Origin: Nissolia schottii
Taxonomy: Eukaryota > Streptophyta > Magnoliopsida > Fabales > Fabaceae
Length of the DNA: 64,000 bases
Direction of reading: 5' to 3'
NCBI GenBank assembly: GCA_003254905.1
Contig: QANU01028958.1
Location: 1-64,000, forward strand
Shown here: one piece after another, positions 22,301-34,293 of the stretch
Numbering within the stretch: the stretch's first letter is position 1
Layout of the letters: each line of letters begins with the position of its first letter
Notes under the pieces: generated by a model
What the model saw: the letters and a program-made list of their open reading frames with translations, nothing else
The model's database searches: none
Told to the model about the DNA's origin: nothing
Translations under genes and position numbers: made by a program

Positions 22301-24092
22301 TATTCTCAGTTGTGAGGATTGCTTAGTATGGACTAAAAGATACCCTTGATGAACTCATAACATCTTTCTGCAAGTTCACCACACTGCTAAACCCATATGC
22401 TTCTGTAGAAAAGACCATGTTCACCTTTAGTCATGATTTGAAGCCTAGGATGGCGACAGTTGCTGTTTTAACCATAGCAAACTTTTTCCAAGACTCGATT
22501 CGAGGGGGTTGGAAAAACATTGTAGAATGCTTGTTAAAACTCAAGAGGCTTAAGCTGATTCCCCTTTCTATCATTGATCTTGATGCTTCAACAAATGTCC
22601 CAACAACACTTGATTTAGGTGCCATTTCTCCAGCTGATAATAACAAATTTGGAAGTCACCAAATGTCTAGCATAATGAGCCGTTTCTCACTTCTTTCACC
22701 AGAGAACATGGAAGATGGCTTAACCCTTGGTAGCGAATTTGAATAAAACATCAAGATGATCAAATTGTGTCAAATCGGCAACATATTCAATAGCAACTCA
22801 TACATCGCTAGAGAGTCCTTACATAACCTTGGGAGATCTCTGATATTTTTAGCTGCTGGAAAAGGCCAAAAGTTTAGCACACCTGTCGAGGAAGAAGAAA
22901 CTGTTGAGTTCTGTTGGGATTTGATCACTGCAATAACCTTGGCTAATATTCACAGATTCCACATGTTCTGGCTAAACTACCATAAGTATCTTCTAGCAGT
23001 TGTGCAATTTCCTATGTTCTCCCCAATCCCATTTGCAGAAAAGGCTATTCTAAGCCTTCTCAAGGTTAGTATCGATCTTTTTTCCACCATGTGGAAGCTT
23101 GACAAAGAAGTCCTTGACATATGCCATGAGATCATATCACAATCAGTTAGCAAAATTATCATTGAATACCCAGCAAATTTGCGGACTCAGTTTGCATGGA
23201 AGTCGGTGCTAAACTTGTTATCAGTTTCATGGAGGTATCCTGATACCTACGACCTAGGAGTCAAGGCCTTGATCGCATTGTTCTTTGATAGCACTCATGT
23301 GTCAAGACTAAATTATGCATATTGCATAGATTGAGCTTTTGGATGCTTCCTAGCTAAGAGCAGTCTAGTGGAGAAAAAGAAGAAGATACTTGATCTATTA
23401 GCTGATTCAGTGAACTTGCTGAGTAACTGGTACAGGTCACAGTACTCAGATCTTGGGAGCACTATTAGTGCAGCAAGCAGCACAAGCAATTCTTCCTTTG
23501 AGGACAATGCAAGAGGCCTTGCAAACTACAACATGAACCTATTTGTGAAAATTGGAGAAGCATTCAGGAGGACAACCTTGTCAAGACAGGAAGAGATAAG
23601 AAACCATGCATTTCATTCTCTTTACAAGAGTTTCATGCTAGCTGAAGAGCTACTTTATATATCATCCAACTACATAAACTACTTCAACCTTGTGGTCTTT
23701 CCCATGATTGATGAGCTTCATGAGAAGATGTTAGAGTACTCGAGGAGGGAGAATGCAGAGTGGGAAATGAGGAGCATGGAAGGGACACTTAAGCTTGCAA
23801 TGGAGCTGTTGACAGATATGTACTTGCAGTCCTTGAGGCAGATAGTAGAGAGCCCTGGATTCAGGACATTCTGGTTAGGCATTTTGAGGAGAATGGACAC
23901 GTATATGAAGGCTGACTTGGGACATTATGGTCCATCAAGTTTAAGTGATATAATCCCTGATTTGTTGAAAAAGATAATAACACAAATGAAGGACGATGAA
24001 ATGAAGAAGATGATGATGATATGTGGGAGATCACATACATCCAAATACAGTGGATATCTCCTGCTATCAAGGATGAGCTATTTCTATTGTAG
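19395..24092 (+). pseudogene. GNOM-like ARF guanine-nucleotide exchange factor (GNL2-type), decayed
   Basis: The sequence follows a GBF-type ARF-GEF almost throughout: an N-terminal fragment (CMLNTEVGAVLA in one frame, then VAGVTSCR in another), an intron about 19598-20109, the DCB/HUS region (20110-20733 and, after a second intron, 21091 onward), the Sec7 domain (about 21590-22130, with FRLPGE, catalytic Glu codon 21814-21816) and HDS repeats to the original stop at 24090-24092. Such proteins load GTP on ARF for vesicle traffic; GNL2 acts in pollen. It is broken by in-frame stops at 20255 (TAA), 22144 (TAG), 22324 (TAG), 22744 (TAA) and 23332 (TGA), by frameshifts near 21285 and 24005, and by an N-terminal deletion of perhaps 60-100 codons. 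GNL2 rather than GNOM is suggested by the N-terminus and TRGDLLQRSARYTMHELIQ; this is not certain. Confidence 0.88.
20765..20810. repeat. 23-bp perfect tandem duplication
   Basis: Two identical adjacent 23-base units starting AACAAAAGCCTGAAG, in the second intron of the GNOM-like pseudogene. Confidence 0.9.
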
Positions 24093-24102
24093 AAGAATTT
24101 AA

Positions 24103-25897
24103 GGATACTTGGATACGTAGTGCACATAGAATGAATCATTTTTTACCCCCATTAATTTGTTTTTGCAGAACACTCCCATAAATTTTTAAGTTATTTTCAG
24201 TTGTTGTAAAGTAATGGTGTTACTCCATTGTCATGCAATGTACCCTTAATTTTAGTGGTCTGTTTTATCAATATGAAGCAGGCATTTTTTCTTGGCTTGC
24301 TATTTGGTGTATTTCCCTTTTCACTTCCTAGATGACATCTTTCGTTATAGGCAAAAATATTTTGACACAATCCTTTTTAATACCCAAAACATTAAACAAA
24401 TTAAAAAATAAAAAAACAGATTATGGTATTAAACAAATAACCTTTTTAAGGTACCTAATTCTTAGATGCTAGACCCGGTATGCTATTGATTAATGCTGAA
24501 TAAGGTCTGTCTTCCACCCTTCAACAAGAATGACTGGCAGAAAAGATAGTCCATTCGTTGAGTTTAATTTTTAAAGACAATTTTACAATTATTTAGTCAT
24601 AGACATAGTAAAATAGGATATTAAATATTTTACAAATGGAAAGAGGGAAAGACCTTCAAAATTCAGTGGAGATGCATTGGCATGTACCTATCACTCACAG
24701 GCTTAAGCTTCCATCTCTTACATAAAGGACGCAATCACTTTATGTGGCTAAAATGGGTTACAGAAATGTGCTGCAATTTATTAAAAGCGCATCACAAGTT
24801 ATTGCGGATAAGCTTACAAAAAGTATTATACTTTCAAAACAACTTCCTCATTGTCAGATTACACAAAGGGGGTTAAAAACTTTACTGGAAGCAGCTCTTT
24901 CAGCTTGTAGACACTATCCTCCAAAACTATTGCACTGCTATACTCGAATATCAGCACCTTTTCCAAGATTCCAACCCCTACGACAGAAATTTATAAAACA
25001 TCTCAATATCATTTTAAAAAATTATTGAAGAATCAGATATCTTGACCAATTTGAAATTAGCAACCATACATGTGTAGATATGATAAGAATCCAAACAAAG
25101 CATGTGTTCGTGAACTGAGATTCCAGAAACAAGAGATGTACAGACTTGATATTTGACAGGTTTTCCATTTAAAGCACAAAAGCACACCTCCTCTAGTGCG
25201 TAAAGGGGCGGTGAATCTGTGTAAATGCTCCAAACTTCCCTATAATTAGATTCTTTCAAATCCTATAAAACCAAAACGATTGAAGTGAGTGGAGTGAGGA
25301 AAAAACATACACTCTGAGCACAACCAATCCCAAACAATCCATCTCTCAGAAGAAAATGTCACAAATCCCGATCAATCCAAGTAGATTCCATAATCCAGCT
25401 TCTAGTGATAGGAATTAGCACTCCTAGTCTTTAGACATAATCTAGCTTCTGTAGACTACTCTTTTTTAGGGAAGCAGACCATGCTTGTCCAAATCTAAAA
25501 CCGAAAAAGCAGTTTTTTTTTCTGGATTTTAAAGCTCCTCCAAACAATCTCAAATTTAATTTGCATGGCATCACTTCCAGCATTTCAGAGTATGAGATGT
25601 AAGTCAATTATTCAGTTCTTATAATGTCATCATATGGAACAGACGTGTAGTTCCAATTTCATTTTGCAGTTTGATCTAACGATCCATGTAATATGAAACG
25701 TCTACAATCAACCCTTCATCAGATCATGTTCCTATCTGATACTAAACCCTAACTAGTAACTAATATCCACACAAAAAAAATTACAGAACCAATAATTCAA
25801 TGAGCACCATTCACTAGGAAAATATTCCAATGCTAGTCAAGTCCCGTAATGACAAGGGATACAACAATACAATCCAAGCAATTATAGTAAACCAACC
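24103..25897. other. Spacer between the ARF-GEF pseudogene and the trihelix gene
   Basis: The left part is the former 3' flank of the pseudogene; the right part should hold the 3' UTR of the trihelix gene, which is read leftwards. A 94-codon plus-strand frame at 24744-25028 has no domain I recognise and I do not call it a gene. Confidence 0.4.
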
Positions 25898-27031
25898 TCA
25901 TTCACTGAGATTCTCCACAGAAGTGTCCATTTCATCCTCATCCTCATCGTCATCATCATCATCCACTTCCTGTATCTTCGAGATCTCAGCCTGCGCCCTC
26001 TCCAGAATCTGCTTCTTCTGCAGCTCCAGCTCCCTATTGAAATCCAACCTCATCTTCTCCAGCTCCATCATCTGCTGCCTCTTACTAGTCTCAATCTTCT
26101 CATATATCTTCCCAAACTTCTGAATCGAATCCGCCAGCACCCTAAACGAACCCTCCTCCTCATCGTCATCATCACCCACCCCGCCGTGGCCGCCCCTCCT
26201 CCTCCTCCCCCCAACCCCAACCCCTTCCAAATCATCGTCATCCGAACTCTCAGACTCCCCAGGACTATCCCTCATCTCATCAAACCCATTGGACCTATTC
26301 AAGTACACCCTTGTGTTCATAAAAACATACTCCCCGGAATCAACGCCGCAGGCTAGCCCATACTCCTGCCTCGACGATGAAGCCATCAACATATCCATCT
26401 TCTTGAAAAACGCCCACTTGCAAGAGCCCAAGCCCATCTCCTCAACCCTGCTCTTCTCCTTCTTGTACCTTCTCTTCAGCTTGTCAAGCATGCTCCTGCA
26501 CTGCGCCTCGGTCCTCTTCGCCTTCAACTCTTCCGAGACCTTATCGGCGACGTCGCGCCAGTCCTCGGACCTCAGGCTCTCCCTCCCGTGCTGCAGGAAC
26601 TTGTCACCCCACACCTCAAGCAGCACGAACGTCGCGTGCTCCGACCACTCCTCCGGGTTCCCGTACGAGAATTTGCCACGTGGCGCGAACTCGTAGCTCG
26701 GGATTGGTGAGCCTCTAATTTTCCTCTTCTTCTTCGGGAAGAGACCTTCGTCGAAATTGTTGTTACCCGGGTAGCCGTTCTGCCCCTCGCCGTCGTCATC
26801 GTCGTTGTTCTCGTCGGCGCCGTAGCCGTCGAATTCGTCGGGATCTTCGTCGTCGTCGTCGTCGTCGTCGTATTGTTGTTCCTCGTAGCGAGCCGCGGCG
26901 GCGGCGGTTGTTGGGCGGTGGTGGTGGATCGGGGGGCCTCGGATTGGGTGTTTCTGGCGGTGGGAAGGGGTCTGGCGGTTCAAAGTGAAGGACTTTGGAG
27001 GGTACCTTGCGTCGTCTTCCATGTCGTCCAT
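25898..27031 (-). CDS. Trihelix transcription factor (SIP1/ASIL-like)
   Basis: Intronless 377-aa protein. Residues 54-82 are an Asp/Glu-rich acidic tract, followed by a basic nuclear localisation signal KKKRKIR (about 100-106). The trihelix Myb/SANT-like DNA-binding domain spans about 128-195 with the three spaced tryptophans W129, W141 and W158, ending LDKLKRRYKKEK; a fourth-helix-like segment (KWAFFKKMDMLM) follows at 205-216. Residues 255-294 are acidic and Gly/Arg-rich, and 295-355 form a Lys/Glu/Leu-rich coiled coil (QQMMELEKMRLDFNRELELQ), then a second acidic tail. This architecture (one trihelix, C-terminal coiled coil, no intron) fits the SIP1/ASIL group of plant GT factors, nuclear regulators that include repressors of seed genes. 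The coding sequence is GC-rich. The start ATG at 27031 gives the usual MDDMEDDARYPP opening; there is a second Met at codon 4. Confidence 0.88.
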   Translation of the reverse strand: MDDMEDDARYPPKSFTLNRQTPSHRQKHPIRGPPIHHHRPTTAAAAARYEEQQYDDDDDDDEDPDEFDGYGADENNDDDDGEGQNGYPGNNNFDEGLFPKKKRKIRGSPIPSYEFAPRGKFSYGNPEEWSEHATFVLLEVWGDKFLQHGRESLRSEDWRDVADKVSEELKAKRTEAQCRSMLDKLKRRYKKEKSRVEEMGLGSCKWAFFKKMDMLMASSSRQEYGLACGVDSGEYVFMNTRVYLNRSNGFDEMRDSPGESESSDDDDLEGVGVGGRRRRGGHGGVGDDDDEEEGSFRVLADSIQKFGKIYEKIETSKRQQMMELEKMRLDFNRELELQKKQILERAQAEISKIQEVDDDDDDEDEDEMDTSVENLSE

Positions 27032-28299
27032 GGATTTGAGGAGCTGAGGACGAACCCTAATCGGTCTTTCGCGGCGTTTCCGTCGGGATTGGGGAAAGGT
27101 GTGGAATTTGAGGGGGTTGAGGGGAGAATGGGATTTGAGAAAGGAGAGATGGGAAAATGGGAAAGATTCGAAGAGTGGATGAAATTGGCTAGGGTTTTTT
27201 CTTCTTTCAGTAGAGTGGAATTGGGGAAATTTTCAGGCGTATGTTCTTCTTCTCTCTCTCTCTCTCTTCCTTTTTTTTCCCCTCCTTTTCCTCTTTTACA
27301 TTTTTGTCATTCTTTTTCATTTTCCTTTTTTCTATTAGAAATGGACCTATTTGCGCTGAATAGAAGCTTGTTAGTAAATGGGCCTGGCAAAAACTAGGCA
27401 GTGAGATCCAAAGTCCAAATACTTGAGCTTTTCCTAGTTTTGAGCATGAAACCTCCTTAAATTATTGGGTTAGTTGTTGGCTTTCAGTATGAAACAATTT
27501 TAAATTATCAGGTCAGCTGTTCCATCTGTAGAGCTTCTTGAAGAGATTAGTTACTGAGTTCACAGCAATAGATACCCTAATCATGTACTAAAAAAATACA
27601 TAGAGCATTTAGACAAGAATCATATATGGTTTACCAGAAGAAAGGAAGACTAGAATCATATATGTCTTCAAACGTTGCCCTATTATTTGGGCCCAAATAA
27701 AGAACATTGTCATATTCTATGCCCAAAAAATTGAGAAACATTTGTCCTATTCCATTACCGTAAGAAAAAAAATGTGTCTATTCCTCCTATTTTATCAATT
27801 ATGCTTTGCTACATAAGTATAAGATTAATTTTAATACATTGTGGATTGAAAAAAAATGTATACTTTCATTGTATTGTTATTTAGCTAATTAATTCGGATC
27901 GTTTAAAGTTCGGATCTCCATAATTGATACAATTAATGGTGAGATTCATCATTTTATCTTTTAAAATGAGTTTCTCACTTCTTAGAGGATCATTGTTTGA
28001 CTCTATCATCCACTATTTTGAAAGTCTTCACACACAATAACACACGATTAAATAATAATGTAAGGTACCGTTTGTTACGTCATATAACGTTTGATAATAT
28101 CAGTTAATACTATGAAATTAAGTTTTATTATATGTTTAGCGCAACATAGTATAGTGTAATGTTATACGGTCTTATCCACTTTTATTATACAATTATTGTA
28201 TCAAGTTATCAAGCCTCAAGTAACCTGATTAGACATAAGAGTACTATTTTCTAATTTTCACTCCCAAATTAACTTGACTTTATCTTCTTCCTAGTTCAT
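27032..28299. other. Trihelix promoter side and spacer
   Basis: 27032-27300 is the upstream region of the trihelix gene and contains a CT-rich tract (about 27250-27300), common in plant 5' leaders. Further right is AT-rich spacer; 27895-27995 has a GGATC...GTGAGA / TCTCAC...GAGGATC arrangement that resembles the hairpin MITE at 13895 in style. Confidence 0.4.
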
Positions 28300-28640
28300 G
28301 TTCTCTAGGCAGCGGGGCAACCAAAACGATGCGGAGGATGCGCAACTAGGATGACGACAACAACCACAACCACTCCGATTACAACGACGGTTTCCATGTT
28401 GATGAGTCCCGTGTCGCTGAAGACGATCTCGGAGATGGAGAGTGCCCAGGTTGCAACGTCAGATATGAAATACGTCACAGCGTTGATGATTTCTACGAGA
28501 TATGGCGAAGGACTGAGTCAGGATCTCTACGAAGCACTGTTCAATCTCAAAATCGAGACTCAGATCAGATACACGAGAGGAACTGTTCACAACTTATTTT
28601 TGTCTTGCATAAATCAATTGTTAGCTTCATAAGCCATATT
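28300..28640 (+). pseudogene. Fragment of an unrecognised protein-coding gene
   Basis: The plus-strand frame starting ATGCGGAGGATGCGC (about 28330) meets a TAG after six codons and then runs open for roughly 85 codons with clear protein-like composition: an Asn/His/Asp-rich segment, then GDGECPGCNVRYEIRHS (one CPGC knuckle) and DDFYEIW. Base composition here (near 50% GC) contrasts with the flanks (below 30%). I do not recognise the family. The overlapping frame beginning MTTTTTTTP at 28351 is repetitive and is probably a shadow. It could be a captured or retroposed exon; the CAG-to-TAG type stop suggests decay. Confidence 0.3.
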
Positions 28641-30762
28641 GGTTTTTGTTGATTTAATTAATTAAATTACATACTTGATACACCAAACACTAAATAAGTA
28701 TAAAAAATAATGTATTTTTATATTATTTTATTATGTCTTATATTATTATGTTTAATTCTATCATGTATTATATACTATACAATGTAATGTATTAAATAAG
28801 ACTTAAAATTCTTTATAGTGACCGTGCATTCAAATTTCAAATCAAACCCAAAATTCATATATATATATATATATATNATATATATAAAATCGAACTGTCT
28901 TAAATTTTTTTAAAACACGTATTTTACCATTGATAAAGATTGTTTGGTGTAACAAAACAAGGGAAGAAAGTTTAGGTACAAACAATTCGAAGGGTAGAAG
29001 AACATGTCAATCCCAAAAAAAGGCCCGCTTTATTTTGGAGAAAAGAAGAACTACATTAACAAATTGTAAATGAAATACTTTCTTTTTAGTAGATAAAAAT
29101 GAAATACTTTTGTATCAAAAAGAATAGTAATTAACTTATTTAAAATTTAAAATATCTTATGATAAGAAATGTTTTAACATTTTTTTACTGTAAAGAAGGT
29201 GATTATGTTTCATAAAATAAAATATCAAAACTAAAACATGCATTTTTTTCCACGTGGATATCTATACTAGTGGTTAAAAGTGAGTTTTATATTATCATTC
29301 AATTATGTATTTTTACATCACTCTTCTTCTAGGAGGTCCTATACATGAATGTTATGAACTTAAGTTTAAGGAGGAGTCAAATTCAAAAGACTAGCCAATT
29401 AATTAGATGGAGAATCCTCACACTTAAATACCTCATTTAAATGGACATAACTCCCCCAACGTGAGATTTGTTACGACTTACAATTACGTTTCAGCCTATT
29501 GTCACCCTTGTAGGGTTATTAAGAATTCGATTGTTGGAAAACAAATAATTCACAAGCAATTTGTAAACACCTCGAACCATATTATTAAGACCTACGTTAT
29601 TTAGAGATATATATATCTTTCTTAAGTTTGAGGGAATATTTTTTTATTAACTAACTTTTGAAGTTAAGTTAGACCACTAAATTATCTAATTCATATATAA
29701 TAATATGTTGCTATAGAAATTCTTAGTTTTATCATTTGATTTTTTTTTTTTTTAAATGCTGCCTTATGCAATTCATACACACAATTGATAGTTGTTCGTA
29801 GGCCAAATGAATCTTATAGGAAATGAATCGTCTTATTTAAATTTAATGTGAAAAGTTTACCTGAGATGATTCATTCCTAATGGCATATGCATAATGTTTT
29901 TGTTGGGGGTTAAACGTTTCTTTTTATTTATATATATGCACAAGACACGCGTGCTAGATATGATAATTTATGGTGAATTCATGCGACAGCCATGCAGCAT
30001 AAATGTCTTCATGGACGATGGACGATGGTCCTGTTCTCACATTTATAGCTTGTTTCAAATTAGATGCAAAATCCTACACGTACTATGAATATGCATTGCT
30101 AAAGAGTTGTACGAGAATTATTAACTAACAATGACCATTCGTCTTCTTATAATGACAATAGATGGATTGAAACAATTTCATTACTACTTTAGTGTCACTA
30201 ATTTCGTATTCACCAACTATTATTCTATGAATGAATATATGCTTAAATTGAGAACGCCATTAAGTAAAGTGTATATGTTTAAATTGTTATCACTAGTGTG
30301 TTTGACTTGCCAAACACTTGGGAATCCACATGGTCCATAATTATTACCACATCCCAATCTGCCACTTGTAAATGGGCACCACCACCCGACAAAATAATCA
30401 CAGTACAATACATGCCAACGTGCCTTCTAGTTAGCTACAATATACACATCTTTTTTTTATTTAATTATTAAAAAGTTTATGTGAGTTCTGCATTGGTGAT
30501 CCTATTAGAGTCAAGGCATGCCTGATAATTCTTCAATGCGAATTATTTTTGCTTTGTTTTTTTTAGGAAACTTGTTTTATCTAGAGTAATTTAGGTTGTC
30601 TTTAGAATCTTTTAGTCCATTTTGATCTTGGTATTAGTCCATGGTCTTTGGTGCATAAACATGCATGCTTTTAAATGATTTGAAGTATTTGTTGAATTAG
30701 TTTCAGGTTTGAAAATCATCAAAGAGTAAAGTGCTGCACAAATTGGGACTTTAATTTGGGGG
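28641..30762. other. AT-rich spacer with a (TA)n run containing an N
   Basis: No supported gene. A (TA)n run at about 28854-28886 contains a single N at 28877, so the repeat length is not reliable. Confidence 0.6.
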
Positions 30763-30920
30763 CACTACTTGAGTAGTGTATAGACAGAGAGAGCTCCAGA
30801 AATTGATTTTTTAAGAGCGATATTCGGGTAGTGCAGAGTAGTACTCGAGTAGTGCTAAGACAGAGAGTACCAGAAACTGTTTTTCTAGAGCACTACTCAA
30901 GTAGTGCAACGAAAAACTAT
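30763..30920. repeat. Tandem repeat with CACTACT/AGTAGTG palindromes
   Basis: Three short palindromes follow one another: CACTACT-TG-AGTAGTG (30763-30778), a partly matching one centred on ACTCGAGT (about 30838-30855), and GCACTACT-CA-AGTAGTGC (about 30889-30908). Between them a direct repeat of about 76 bases recurs (GACAGAGAGAG...CCAGAAA...TTTTT...AGAGC). The surrounding 30.6-31.9 kb is low in GC and may be retroelement leader sequence, without coding evidence. Confidence 0.6.
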
Positions 30921-32004
30921 AAATTTTTTTAGGAAAACCAATGTTCTTTTCGGTAATTTCGACCGAGAACAATATAAGAAGCATGATGGACGCGAAATTC
31001 ATTGATTCACGCACGAGCAAAGGCAATAACCCTAGGAAAACACAATAAGCAAGATCAAAGATGAAGGTTCCAAAGCAAAAGCAGAGGAATCCAACTTTTT
31101 GGGAATTTCACTTGCAATTCTTCTATGCAATTCTTCTTCTTCTCATACTCTATGTTTATGTTTGTTATTTCTTGGCACATGAACTAATTCCCTTAACTTA
31201 GGGGTATGATGTAAACTATTGCATTATGATAATTTATTCGAGGTTATTCGATTATGAGTGATTTGTTATGTTATTTTATGTTGTACTTATTGCTTTTGGT
31301 CGCTTGATCATCAATTAATTGATTTATTGTCTTGTATGCAACTTGAGAGGAGGAGTATGAGAATGCGCCTGCTAAAATAACCATAGGTTAAGCAAAATTT
31401 TGCGAAGAACAAACACAACTTATGTGGTTCTTATTGAGAGCTTTTAGATCAAATTAGAATTCAAGTGAGTAGTTTGTACTAAGAGATTAGACTTTCAGCT
31501 CATGAGTAGATAATTACTTGTCCTTGAGAGAGAATAGTAATTAAGAAAGGAGTTCTAACCGACAATTGATTGAATCATAATTGAATAATTGAGATTGAAT
31601 TATCAGCATCGTAATAGGATAAGTCAGATGCCCTAAGTATTCTTTTCGTAGAATTAAACATAAACATTCTTATCTCATTTTGTTTGATTTTAAATTTCTG
31701 AATTTTATCTTTTTGAATTTTTAGGTCATGGTTACCAAACAACCAAAATAACATTCCTTTCAATTTATTCATTTAACTATTATTTTGTGATTGATTAGTC
31801 ATCGTGGGTACAACAACCTTTCTCACTATCTACTACTTGCACGACACGATATACTTGCAGTAAAAAATCGTGTTAATGTCCCTAGATTATAAGTGTTTAT
31901 AGAAGTACTTACAAATCATTATCAATGGTAAATCCAAAAAAAATTGGCCGTGGGGGCAAACATACTCATAACAAGAATTTTTACAACTCATAAACAAAAA
32001 AAAT
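30921..32004. other. Spacer, possibly non-coding retroelement leader
   Basis: No open reading frame of note. The text style (a polypyrimidine stretch near 31125-31145, then long non-coding sequence ending near 31870 with TACTTGCACGACACGATATAC) is like the untranslated leader of LTR retrotransposons, but no LTR boundary, primer-binding site or domain could be fixed. Confidence 0.25.
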
Positions 32005-32487
32005 GTGTTAAATATATTTTTAGTCTCTCATAAATTTTTTTGCTAAAAATCGTCTCTCAAATTTTTTTGGTTAGATTTTAGTCTCTATCGTCATGTTAAG
32101 TCATTAACTTCTGATGTGACAATTAATTTGTCCACGTGGCGAAGGTGAGAAAGAGGGGGGAGGAGAGAAAGCATGTAAGGGCACATGGGTGAGGTCGCTT
32201 TGGTAGCAGTGGCGACGAAGGCTCACAGAGTTGTAGTAGAAAAGAAGAAGAAGAAGGTAGCAAATGTATGCTGAGAGCAACAAGGGAGTAAGCAGAGGAA
32301 GCAATAGTTTGGTTAATCGTTTCACGTGGTCAATTTAACTGATATGTTAGTAGTTAATGACTTGCCATGATGACAAAGACTAAAACCTTACAAAAAAAAT
32401 TATGAGGGACGATTTTTAGTAAAAGTAATTATGAGAAATTAAACACAAAATTCAAAATTTATGAGAGACTAAGAACACCTTTAACCC
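32005..32487. mobile_element. Legume-type foldback/MULE-like element with long TIRs
   Basis: The left end GTGTTAAATATATTTTTAG (32005) and the reverse complement of the right end GGGTTAAAGGTGTTCTTAG (to 32487) start similar arms of about 150 bases; both contain TTAGTCTCTCATAAATTTT, CTAAAAATCGTC(T/C)CTCA and a CATG-AAGTCATTAAC block. The interior is only about 180 bases with no gene. GGGTTAAA...TTAGTCCCTC ends are, to my knowledge, common on non-autonomous Mutator-like elements in legumes. A target duplication could not be matched because the flanks are A-rich. Confidence 0.65.
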
Positions 32488-32753
32488 AACAAAATTTAAC
32501 CTCAAATGATAAGATTAATGTACAATTGTTCTCTTCTAGTTTTCATATTTAGAAAATGTTAAATGATCTTTTCATTGTTAATACCGTCAAATATCTCGAT
32601 TTTTATGTATATTATCAAAAAACTATTCAACCATATTCATCTCTCATGTGGTTACAAAATCAATTCTTTATAATATTTATAGCAAAAAAAAGTTTTTTCA
32701 GTCAATGTAGTTGTTACATGCAAGATTAAAGCTCATTTTTAAAGAAAAAGCAC

Positions 32754-34239
32754 CACTACAAAAAAATTGCTCTTGCAAATTTTGCCTTAAAATATACAAG
32801 TATTCTCGTTTCTTGCAAATTTTCCTATGGATTGAAATTCACAGATAATAAGATTGATAGTTGTAAATTTCAAAATTTGCATGTTTACCTGCAGATTTTT
32901 TTTGTAGGAAACTGCAAATTTTCGTAGATAGTTTTTGTGGACAGTTGGGTGTTTGATAGGAATTTTGCTGCAAATTTTGATACAAATTTTTTCGCATGAA
33001 ACAGTCCGTAGGAAAATTTGCAGGTAGATTTTGCAGATAAATTTTGCAACAAATTTCGCAGATAGAATTCACAACAAATTTTGCAGGTAAACTTTGCAGC
33101 AAATTCTGCATGTACATGTCGTAGCAAAATTCATAGCTTTTTTTTAATTTATAGCAAATTTTGCAAGTAACGTGACAAAAATTTAGCAAATAATTTCACA
33201 ACTATTCAATTCGCTAATATTCAACAATCAACAAATCAATAAAGAAACATGTGAACCAATGAACAAATTGCACTAGACCAATGAACCATTAGATCAAAAT
33301 TTTATTAATTCTTTTAATAAATTAAAAGAGCAGTACAAATGGGCTTTGTGACTCTTTTAACTTTTAAAGCTCAATAATGAGTTATTATACTCACAACACC
33401 GTTTCTTTTATAACTAAAAAGTTAGTTTCTCCTCCTTTGTTGTTTGATGCAGGACTTGTGTTGTTATACTAGTTGTGCTACCATTTAGGTGAAAGATTAA
33501 TTAGCAAAAGAAAAGTTTAAACTAACCTTAAAATTATTTCACAAAATCACATATATTAAGTGCCGAGAAGTCTTTAAAGAACTTGACTAAATATGTAACC
33601 GTCTAGTTGGTAAGCAGTTTACAGTATCATTAATTTATAGTATGTTACGAACAAACATCCTTAAGTAACATTCAAGTGTCCAAAGCACAAATCTCTCTCA
33701 CTCTCTTGTTCATCATTCACTTCACCAATTTTGTTCTATATATCTTATTAATAAAAACATCTTCCAAGTTAAGTGCAACCCAACATGTTTCTTTCTCTTT
33801 ATTGCTACTCCCTCCCAACAAACTACTAATATTTGTTTCTCAAACTCCAACACCATCTTTGTTCTTATACATTAATCCCTCCTAAAATTAGCATAATCTC
33901 CATTGCCGCCACCACAATTTAAATGTGGTACCACCTTTTCTATCTAATTCCTTATCTTTGCTTCCTTTTTTTGTCATAAGCTATATATATATATATATCC
34001 TCTAATTTTTTTAACAATTTTATGTCTATTTTTAATTTCTACTTTTTTTGGTTTAATTATAATGTATATTACAAGAAAGGAAGTTAAAATATGGGGGAAA
34101 ATAAATAAACTATGACTTAATTAGTTTTGGGGAATGAGTTCTAAAATTTGAGAAAAAAATAACAAGATAGGAATATGAAAAACAAAAAAAGGGGACAAAT
34201 AGTTGAATTAAAATATAGTTAATATAATTTTTTACACTC

Positions 34240-34293
<54 letters not shown>

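Noticed and set aside
24744..25028. 94-codon plus-strand frame beginning MAKMGYRNVLQF
   Set aside because: No domain, no promoter or splice context, and ordinary AT-rich composition.
25830..26123. Ser-rich plus-strand frame opposite the trihelix gene
   Set aside because: It is the complement of the Asp/Glu codons of the trihelix protein's acidic tail; a shadow frame.
28351..28632. Thr-rich 93-codon frame
   Set aside because: The alternative frame over the same bases has much better protein character (CPGC, WxxT), so this one is treated as a shadow.
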